Source: Nocardioides sp. Root240
GTDB lineage: Bacteria; Actinomycetota; Actinomycetes; Propionibacteriales; Nocardioidaceae
Assembly (NCBI RefSeq): GCF_001428825.1
Contig: NZ_LMIT01000015.1
Coordinates: 306,489 to 347,953 of the forward strand
DNA length: 41,465 nucleotides
Direction: 5' to 3'
Shown here piece after piece: positions 32,101 through 38,455 of this stretch. The translations under genes were made by a program, and so were the position numbers. A model generated the notes under the pieces. It saw only the letters and a list, made by a program, of their open reading frames with translations, had not been told where the DNA came from and searched no databases. Positions within the stretch are counted from its first letter, which is position 1. Every line of letters begins with the position of its first letter.

Positions 32101-33875
32101 CCGACCGCACCCCCAGGTCACGCACCCGCCGGCTGCGCGTCGGGGTCGTCGCCGCCGCGCTGGTCGCGCTGAGCGCCGCCGCACCGGCCCTCGCGATGCC
32201 GCGGGCGGCCGCACCGACGGCACCCATCTCGGGCTCGGGCTCGTCGTGGGCCGGCAACGCGGTGGACGACTGGAAGGCCGCCATCAAGGCCCAGAGCGTC
32301 ACCGTCAACTACAACAACGCCGGCTCGTCGCAGGGGCGCAAGGACTTCGCCAACGGCCTCGCCGACTTCGCCGTCTCCGAGATCCCCTACACCGGCGACA
32401 CGGCCGACCCGAAGGACAACGTCCGGCCGGACTTCAGCTACGCCATGCTGCCGGTCGTCGCCGGCGGGACCGCGTTCATGTACAACCTCAAGGTCACCGG
32501 CCAGCAGTTCAAGGAGCTCAAGCTCGACCAGCTCACGCTGGCCAAGATCTTCAGCGGTCAGATCACCCAGTGGAACGACCCGGCGATCAAGGCGACCAAC
32601 CCGGGCAAGGCGATCCCGCAGCAGCGGATCACCGTCGTGGTGCGCGCCGACGGCTCGGGCGCGACGGCTCAGTTCACGCTGTGGATGCTGCGGCAGTTCC
32701 CCGCGCAGTACAAGGCGCTCTGCTCCACGACCGGCGGTTGCGACGGCAAGCACGCGACGTCGTACTTCCCGACCAAGAACCTGAGCAACTTCGTCGCCCA
32801 GACCGGCTCCGTGGGTGTCACGACCTACACCTCGAACACCGAGTACACGATCAACTACGACGAGTACTCCTACGCGCAGAACCTCGGCTTCCCGTCGGCG
32901 CAGATCAAGAACGCCGCCGGCTACTTCACCCTGCCGGACCAGTACGCCGTCGCCGTGGCGCTGACCCAGGCGAAGATCAACAACAACAAGGCCTCCGACA
33001 ACTACCTGTCGCAGGACCTGGCCGCGGTCTACCCCTACAAGGACCCGCGCAGCTACCCCCTGTCGGCCTACTCCTACATGATCGAGCCGACCGAGACCCG
33101 AGGAAACTTCGACAAGGCCAAGGGCACGACGCTGGCCTACTTCGAGCAGTTCGTGCTCTGCGAGGGCCAGCAGACGATGGGACGCCTGGGCTACTCGCCG
33201 CTGCCGATGAACCTGGTGCTGGCGGCGCTCGACCAGGTGCAGAAGGTGCCCGGCATCGGCGCCGACACCAAGGCCAAGATCGCCGCCACCAAGAACGGCG
33301 TGAAGACCGGCGGAGCCAACCCCTGCAACAACCCGACCTTCAAGCCCGGCGACAGCCCGAGCAACAACCAGCTGATCAAGAGCGCCCCCTTCCCGGAGGG
33401 GTGCGACGCCGCCTGCCAGGCGCCGTGGATCAACGCGATCGGAACGGGCGGACCCGGAAAGAACCCGACCGGCAACGGCACCGGCACGACGGGCGGCACC
33501 GGCACCTCCGGACCCGGTACGACGGGGACGGGCGGCGACGGGACCGGGGCAGGGCCGGGCGCCGGCCCGGCTGCCGGGGGCACCAGCTGTGACCCCGTGA
33601 CCGGACTGTGCACCGGAGACCAGGGCTCGGGTGCCGGCACCGGCGACCCGAACGCGAGCGCCAACCCCTACAACCTCACCCGCCAGAAGACCTGGGGCAC
33701 CGCGCAGCTCGCGCTGCTCATCAGTGCGCTGCTGGTCGCCCTGCTCGTGCTGGGCCCGCCGATCGCGGCCCGTGCGCTCGACGGCGGTACCCGTGCGCCG
33801 CGCCGCGTCGCCGGCACCCCGCCGGTGTCGGCCGACCCGCCGGCCCCGCCGACCGCGAGCCCGGGTGCGCCATGA
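32097..33875 (+). CDS. pstS: PstS-like phosphate-binding protein with C-terminal membrane anchor (592 aa)
   Basis: This is the most PstS-like of the three binding proteins. After a signal peptide (cleavage near ALA-MP) come the ligand loops SGSGSSWAGNAVDDW, NNAGSSQGRKDF, DFAVSEIPY and VVRADGSGATAQF. These match the S/D/R/GSG phosphate contacts of E. coli PstS. The hinge KLDQLTLAKIFSGQITQWNDP is textbook. Instead of a lipobox it has a Gly/Thr-rich linker (about 455-525) and a transmembrane helix near 532-558, then a Pro-rich cytoplasmic tail. Phosphate binding is well supported. It overlaps its neighbours on both sides by 4 nt. Confidence 0.92.
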   Translation: MTDRTPRSRTRRLRVGVVAAALVALSAAAPALAMPRAAAPTAPISGSGSSWAGNAVDDWKAAIKAQSVTVNYNNAGSSQGRKDFANGLADFAVSEIPYTGDTADPKDNVRPDFSYAMLPVVAGGTAFMYNLKVTGQQFKELKLDQLTLAKIFSGQITQWNDPAIKATNPGKAIPQQRITVVVRADGSGATAQFTLWMLRQFPAQYKALCSTTGGCDGKHATSYFPTKNLSNFVAQTGSVGVTTYTSNTEYTINYDEYSYAQNLGFPSAQIKNAAGYFTLPDQYAVAVALTQAKINNNKASDNYLSQDLAAVYPYKDPRSYPLSAYSYMIEPTETRGNFDKAKGTTLAYFEQFVLCEGQQTMGRLGYSPLPMNLVLAALDQVQKVPGIGADTKAKIAATKNGVKTGGANPCNNPTFKPGDSPSNNQLIKSAPFPEGCDAACQAPWINAIGTGGPGKNPTGNGTGTTGGTGTSGPGTTGTGGDGTGAGPGAGPAAGGTSCDPVTGLCTGDQGSGAGTGDPNASANPYNLTRQKTWGTAQLALLISALLVALLVLGPPIAARALDGGTRAPRRVAGTPPVSADPPAPPTASPGAP

Positions 33876-34837
33876 CGGCCGCCCCCGAGGCGCCGCAGCG
33901 CAAGGACCGCCGCCGGGAGCGGACCGGTCCGGGGGCGGCCCTCCGCGCGCGGATGCCCAAGGTCGAGCGGGTCGCGAACCCGGCGCCGACGGACTGGCGG
34001 CTGGTCGTGGCGTCGTACGCACTGTCGATGCTGTCGGTCGTCCTGCTCGCCCTGCTGCTCAACCTGACCGTGATCAGCCAGGTGCAGCACTTCACCTCGC
34101 AGAACAAGCTGTACGACCAGCTGCGGCTGACGATCGCCGAGGGCTCGGTGCCGATCGGCCAGCGCGACGTCGACGGTGAGCTGGTCGAGGCCGGCACGCC
34201 GATCGCCCTGCTGGAGATCCCGCGGCTCGAGCTGCGCGAGGTCGTGGTCGAGGGATCCAGCTCGCGGCAGACCAAGCTCGGCATCGGGCACCGGTTCGAC
34301 ACGCCGTACCCCGGCCAGGCGGGCGCGTCCGTGCTGGTCGGCCGGGCGTCGGCGTACGGCGGCGCCTTCCGCTGGATCGACAAGCTGCAGCCCGGTGACA
34401 CGATCCGCGTCAGCACCGGCCAGGGCACCTCGGAGTACTCCGTCATCGGCGCCCGCCACGGGCAGCAGGACCTGCCGGCGCTGGAGCCGGGCAAGGACGG
34501 CCGGCTCACGATGATCACGTCCTCCGGCCGGCCCTTCCAGCCCAGCGGCGTGACCATGGTCGACGCCGAGCTGACCACCCCGGTCTTCCCGCGCCCGTCC
34601 ATCGCGATCGCCGAGGGCTACGTCAAGCCGGACGAGCGGGTGCTCTCCGGCGACACCAGCCGGGTCTTCTCACTGTCCTGGCTGATCCAGCTCCTGGTCG
34701 CGGCCTCGGTCGCCGCGGTCTGGGCGGCCAAGCGCTGGAACCGCCTGGCGACCTGGATCGTCTTCGTCCCCGTCATCGCGATGCTGGCGCTCGCCTGCGC
34801 CGACCGCGTGACCGACCTGCTGCCGAACACCCTGTAG
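33872..34837 (+). CDS. Catalytically dead sortase-fold membrane protein, pseudo-sortase (321 aa)
   Basis: The topology is a basic cytoplasmic N-terminus, one helix (about 45-69), an extracellular domain and two C-terminal helices (about 268-290 and 295-315). The domain follows the class E sortase pattern: IPRLELREVVVEG, GHRFDTPYPGQAGASVLVG, YGGAFRWIDKLQPGDTIRV and GRLTMITS. The catalytic positions are changed. AGHRTTYG of active enzymes is VGRASAYG here (His to Arg158), LTLVTC is LTMITS (Cys to Ser217), and the usual catalytic Arg before the last strand is absent (PSGVTMVDAEL). It is therefore unlikely to be a transpeptidase and may be a structural or docking subunit. The ATG overlaps the PstS-like stop. 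No LPXTG substrate is visible in the locus. Confidence 0.85.
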   Translation: MTAAPEAPQRKDRRRERTGPGAALRARMPKVERVANPAPTDWRLVVASYALSMLSVVLLALLLNLTVISQVQHFTSQNKLYDQLRLTIAEGSVPIGQRDVDGELVEAGTPIALLEIPRLELREVVVEGSSSRQTKLGIGHRFDTPYPGQAGASVLVGRASAYGGAFRWIDKLQPGDTIRVSTGQGTSEYSVIGARHGQQDLPALEPGKDGRLTMITSSGRPFQPSGVTMVDAELTTPVFPRPSIAIAEGYVKPDERVLSGDTSRVFSLSWLIQLLVAASVAAVWAAKRWNRLATWIVFVPVIAMLALACADRVTDLLPNTL

Positions 34838-34863
34838 TCCGGCCCACCCCGACAGGAACCACC

Positions 34864-35844
34864 ATGACCGAGTACGACGCACCACCGCTCCCGGCGCTGG
34901 ACGACGCGACCCAGACCATCCCCGCGGTGCCCGCCGTCGTCGACGCCCCGGCTGACGGGGCGACCCGGCGCCGCCTCTTCGGTGCCCGCGGCCGCAGCGA
35001 GCGCCCGGCCCCGGCCGAGGGCTACGCCCCGCTGACCGACGTGATCGCCCAGCGGGTCGGTGCCGGCAACGCCGCCGAGCTGCGCGCCGACGACATCACC
35101 GCCTGGTTCGGCGAGCGCAAGGTGCTCGACCGGGTCTCGCTGACGATGCCCGCCGGTGAGGTCACCGCCCTGATCGGCCCGTCCGGCTGCGGGAAGTCGA
35201 CCTTCCTGCGCATCCTCAACCGGATGCACGAGCTGGTCCCGTCGGCGTCGCTGTCCGGGCAGGTCCTCCTCGGCGACGAGGACATCTACGGCCCCGACCA
35301 GCGGGTCACCCACGCGCGCCGCCGGATCGGCATGGTCTTCCAGAAGCCCAACCCGTTCCCGGCGATGTCCATCTACGAGAACACGATCGCCTCCCTCGCC
35401 CTGACGGGCCTCAAGGCCAGCAAGGGGGAGAAGGACTTCCTCGTCGAGGACTCGCTGCGCAAGGCGTCGCTGTGGGACGAGGTCAAGGATCGGCTGCACC
35501 AGCCCGGTGGCGGTCTCTCCGGTGGTCAGCAGCAGCGGCTCTGCATCGCTCGCGCGATGGCCATCGCCCCCGAGGTCCTGCTGATGGACGAGCCCTGCTC
35601 GGCCCTCGACCCGACCTCGACGCGCCGCGTGGAGGAGACGATCGCCGAGCTGCGCGGGCAGGTCACGATCGTCATCGTCACGCACAACATGCAGCAGGCG
35701 GCACGTGTCTCCGACCGGTGCGCGTTCTTCCTCGCTGCCATGAACACCCCCGGTGTCATCGTCGAGCACGGTGACACCGAGGCCATGTTCAACTCTCCTC
35801 GGGACCCGCGCACGTCCGACTACGTCCACGGACGCTTCGGATGA
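34864..35844 (+). CDS. pstB: PstB-like ABC transporter ATPase with N-terminal extension (326 aa)
   Basis: This is the cytoplasmic ATPase powering the PstCA-like pore. Walker A GPSGCGKST is at about 105-113, the signature LSGGQQQRLCIARA starts near 218, and Walker B VLLMDEP is near 238, followed by the H-loop (IVTHNMQQAARVSD). NRMHELVPSASLSG and QKPNPFPAMSIYEN are PstB-type. Standard PstB is about 255-260 aa. The extra 75 N-terminal residues are Pro/Ala-rich, then basic (ATRRRLFGARGRSER), and have no recognised domain. AGGA lies 7 nt before the ATG, 26 nt after the pseudo-sortase gene. No phoU follows. Confidence 0.93.
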   Translation: MTEYDAPPLPALDDATQTIPAVPAVVDAPADGATRRRLFGARGRSERPAPAEGYAPLTDVIAQRVGAGNAAELRADDITAWFGERKVLDRVSLTMPAGEVTALIGPSGCGKSTFLRILNRMHELVPSASLSGQVLLGDEDIYGPDQRVTHARRRIGMVFQKPNPFPAMSIYENTIASLALTGLKASKGEKDFLVEDSLRKASLWDEVKDRLHQPGGGLSGGQQQRLCIARAMAIAPEVLLMDEPCSALDPTSTRRVEETIAELRGQVTIVIVTHNMQQAARVSDRCAFFLAAMNTPGVIVEHGDTEAMFNSPRDPRTSDYVHGRFG

Positions 35845-35871
35845 GCAACCCGACCCTACGGAGGCGGCGCG

Positions 35872-36471
35872 ATGCCGCACGACACCACGACCGTCCTCGG
35901 GGGACTCGATCCCCGCGTCCTGGAGCGCCTCGCGGGTGCGCCCGCCCACTGGGTCGACGGCGGCCCGATCAGCGGCTGGAAGCCGGTGCACAGCCGGCAC
36001 GCCAAGACGCTGGCGGCCTCGGGGCAGCGCGCGAAGTTCGTCTTCACGCGCATCGCCACCCCGGTCGCTGACCCGGTCATCGAGGGCTGGGTGCGCCACC
36101 AGGACAGCCTGGTGGCGCCCCGGCGACGGACGGGCGACGCGCTCGTGTTCTGGCGGCTCGCCGTACGGCAGCGGGCGTTCGCGATCGACGCGCGGCCACG
36201 CGCCGATGTCGCCACCGCGGTCGAGAACACCCGCAGGCTGCCGCTCAAGATCGGCCGGCTGCGGGTCGCGCTCGCCTTCCTGCCGGGCCGGCTGGTCCCG
36301 GCGTGGGCGGTGCACGACGGCGTGCAGCCGGTGTTCGTCGGGCTGCCGGACCACCACCTCGTCCCGACCGAGGACGTGGGGGAGAGCCTGGCTGCCATCA
36401 TCGCGCTGGCCCGCTGGAAGTCGCAGGTGCACGACGTGATCGCGGCCCCGTTCGCGGACGCCGCGTCCTGA
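35872..36471 (+). CDS. Hypothetical protein (199 aa)
   Basis: This is a soluble protein with no signal peptide or membrane segment. Noticeable features are an N-terminal PAHWVDGGPISGWKPVHSRH, a central basic strand-rich region, and an acidic-to-helical C-terminus (EDVGESLAAIIALARWKSQ). No family is recognised. It starts 27 nt after the PstB-like gene with GGAGG 7 nt before the ATG, so it is plausibly the last gene of the same operon. Coding is supported by the ribosome-binding site and by position; function is unknown. Confidence 0.72.
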   Translation: MPHDTTTVLGGLDPRVLERLAGAPAHWVDGGPISGWKPVHSRHAKTLAASGQRAKFVFTRIATPVADPVIEGWVRHQDSLVAPRRRTGDALVFWRLAVRQRAFAIDARPRADVATAVENTRRLPLKIGRLRVALAFLPGRLVPAWAVHDGVQPVFVGLPDHHLVPTEDVGESLAAIIALARWKSQVHDVIAAPFADAAS

Positions 36472-36493
36472 CGGCTCCGCCGGAGGCCCCCGG

Positions 36494-36505
36494 TACCCTT
36501 CTCCG
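36494..36505 (+). promoter_or_regulatory. Candidate -10 element for a leaderless guaB3 transcript
   Basis: TACCCT at 36494-36499 ends 6 nt before the GTG at 36506, which lacks a ribosome-binding site. The arrangement is the same as at guaB. Confidence 0.45.
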
Positions 36506-37612
36506 GTGAGCGACATCGAGATCGGCCGAGCCAAGCGGGCCCGCCGCGCGTACTCCTTCGACGACATCGCCATCGTGCCGTCCCGGCGCACGCGCGACCC
36601 CGAGGAGGTCAGCGTCGACTGGCAGATCGACGCCTACCGCTTCTCGCTGCCGATCCTCGCCGCCCCGATGGACTCGGTCATGTCGCCCGCCACCGCGGTC
36701 GCGATCGGCCAGCACGGCGGCCTCGGCGTGCTCAACCTCGAGGGCCTCTGGACGCGCTACGACGACCCCGAGCCGTTGCTCGAAGAGGTCGCCGGCCTGC
36801 AGGGCGTCGAGGCCACCCGTCGCCTCCAGGAGATCTACGACGAGCCGATCAAGGCCGAGCTGATCACCGAGCGGCTGCGTGCGGTGCGTGAGGCCGGCGT
36901 GACCGTCGCCGGCTCGCTGTCGCCGCAGCGCACCAAGGAGTTCGCCAAGACGGTGACCGACGCGGGCGTCGACCTGTTCGTCATCCGCGGCACCACGGTG
37001 TCCGCCGAGCACGTGTCGAGCCAGGCCGAGCCGCTGAACCTCAAGGAGTTCATCTACGAGCTCGACGTCCCGGTCATCGTCGGCGGTTGCGCGACCCACC
37101 AGGCCGCGCTCCACCTGATGCGCACCGGCGCGGCCGGCGTGCTCGTCGGCTTCGGCGGCGGTGCCGCCCACACCACCCGCACCGTCCTGGGCATCTCGGT
37201 CCCGATGGCCTCGGCCGTCGCCGACGTCGCCGCGGCCCGCCGCGACTACCTCGACGAGTCGGGCGGCCGCTACGTCCACGTCATCGCCGACGGCTCCATC
37301 GGCACGTCCGGCGACCTCGCCAAGGCGATCGCCTGCGGCGCCGACGCCGTGATGGTCGGCTCGCCCTTCGCGCGCGCCACCGACGCCCCCGGCCGCGGTT
37401 TCCACTGGGGCGCCGAGGCGCACCACGCGGACCTGCCACGCGGCCAGCGGGTGCAGTTCGACCAGGTCGGCACCATCGAGGAGATCCTGTTCGGGCCCTC
37501 CCGCGTCGCCGACGGCACCATGAACCTGATCGGTGCGCTCAAGCGCTCGATGGCCACGACCGGCTACACCGAGCTCAAGGAGTTCCAGCGGGTCGAGGTC
37601 GTCTCCAGCTGA
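36506..37612 (+). CDS. guaB3: GuaB3 family IMP dehydrogenase-related protein (368 aa)
   Basis: This is an IMPDH/GMP reductase-superfamily TIM barrel without CBS domains, of the size normal for actinobacterial GuaB3. Conserved pieces are AYSFDDIAIVPSRRTRDP, ILAAPMDSVMSPATAVAIG, GGCATHQAALHLMRTGAAG and GTSGDLAKAIACGADAVM. The loop equivalent to the catalytic GPGSICTTR is GGGAAHTTR, so the nucleophilic Cys is replaced by His222. Lack of this Cys is, as far as I recall, normal for actinobacterial GuaB3, and the exact reaction in this group is unsettled. It starts with GTG and appears leaderless. The nitrilase-family gene follows after 13 nt. Confidence 0.93.
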   Translation: MSDIEIGRAKRARRAYSFDDIAIVPSRRTRDPEEVSVDWQIDAYRFSLPILAAPMDSVMSPATAVAIGQHGGLGVLNLEGLWTRYDDPEPLLEEVAGLQGVEATRRLQEIYDEPIKAELITERLRAVREAGVTVAGSLSPQRTKEFAKTVTDAGVDLFVIRGTTVSAEHVSSQAEPLNLKEFIYELDVPVIVGGCATHQAALHLMRTGAAGVLVGFGGGAAHTTRTVLGISVPMASAVADVAAARRDYLDESGGRYVHVIADGSIGTSGDLAKAIACGADAVMVGSPFARATDAPGRGFHWGAEAHHADLPRGQRVQFDQVGTIEEILFGPSRVADGTMNLIGALKRSMATTGYTELKEFQRVEVVSS

Positions 37613-37625
37613 GGTCGTCGCTGCG

Positions 37626-38339
37626 TTGATCGTCGCCGCCGCACAGGCCGAGTCGCGCGCGGGAGACCTCGCGTCCAACGTCGCCACGGCTGCCCGGCTC
37701 GTCCGACAGGCCCAGGCCCGGGTGGTCGTGCTGCCCGAGGCCTTCCTGACCGGGTACGACGCCAGCGTGTTCGCCGGCAGCCTGCCGACCCTCGACGACC
37801 TGGCCGGCGGGGTGCTCGACCCCCTGCGGGAGGCCGCGGCCGCGTACGGCACCACCGTGGTGGCGTCGGCGGCGCTGCTCCGCCCACACGGCCGAACCCT
37901 CTCGTCGGTCGTCGTCGAGCCCGACGGCACCACCACGGCGCCGTACGACAAGCAGCACCTGGACGGCGACGAGCCGACCTGGTTCGTCGCCGGTCGTGCC
38001 GGGGCGGAGGTCGTCGTCGACGGGCACCGCCTGGCCCTGTCGATCTGCCGCGACGGCAGCGTCCCGTCCCACGCCGCGGCGGCGGCTGCCGCCGGAGCCT
38101 CGGCGTACCTGTGCTCCGCCGCGTACTTCCCCGGTGGCGCCCGCCGCATGGACGTCACCTACGCCGCCCGCGCCCTCGACCACCGCTTCCCGGTCGTCGT
38201 CGCCGGCCTGACCGGTCGCTGCGGCACCCACACCTTCATCGGGTGCTCGGCGATCTACGGCCCCGACGCCGAACTGCTCGCGCGCCTCGGCGCCGAGGAG
38301 GGCATCGCCCTCGCCTCCCTCTCTTCCGTGGGTTCCTGA
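37626..38339 (+). CDS. Carbon-nitrogen hydrolase, nitrilase superfamily (237 aa)
   Basis: The complete Glu-Lys-Cys triad is visible: Glu38 in VVVLPEAFLTGYD, Lys109 in APYDKQHLDGDE and Cys141 in LALSICRDGS. The length and the FLTGYD/SICRD motifs fit aliphatic amidase or omega-amidase-like branches; the substrate cannot be given. The TTG at 37626 (MIVAAAQAE) is chosen because nitrilases begin at this first strand, with GAGG (37611-37614) 11 nt upstream. No better in-frame start lies downstream. It is 13 nt after guaB3 and probably co-transcribed. Confidence 0.88.
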   Translation: MIVAAAQAESRAGDLASNVATAARLVRQAQARVVVLPEAFLTGYDASVFAGSLPTLDDLAGGVLDPLREAAAAYGTTVVASAALLRPHGRTLSSVVVEPDGTTTAPYDKQHLDGDEPTWFVAGRAGAEVVVDGHRLALSICRDGSVPSHAAAAAAAGASAYLCSAAYFPGGARRMDVTYAARALDHRFPVVVAGLTGRCGTHTFIGCSAIYGPDAELLARLGAEEGIALASLSSVGS

Positions 38340-38455
38340 CCCTTGACCTGGTCCGGGCACAGGCGGAGGCTGTGCTCAGCGCTGTCTTGCGTTCATCGGA
38401 CTCTCGACCCCCGTCCCTCGGGGACGTCCGTGTCCGGGAGAATGAGGGGGAATCC

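Noticed and set aside
17920..34837. LPXTG-type sorting signals in the surface proteins
   Set aside because: I looked at the C-termini of all the secreted proteins here. They end in WxL-like or Ig domains or in plain membrane helices, with no LPXTG-like motif.
17920..35844. Plain annotation as a canonical phosphate importer operon
   Set aside because: The transporter core fits, but phoU is missing and there are three divergent PstS-like proteins, four GHEG proteins and a dead sortase. The simple label would hide the unusual content.
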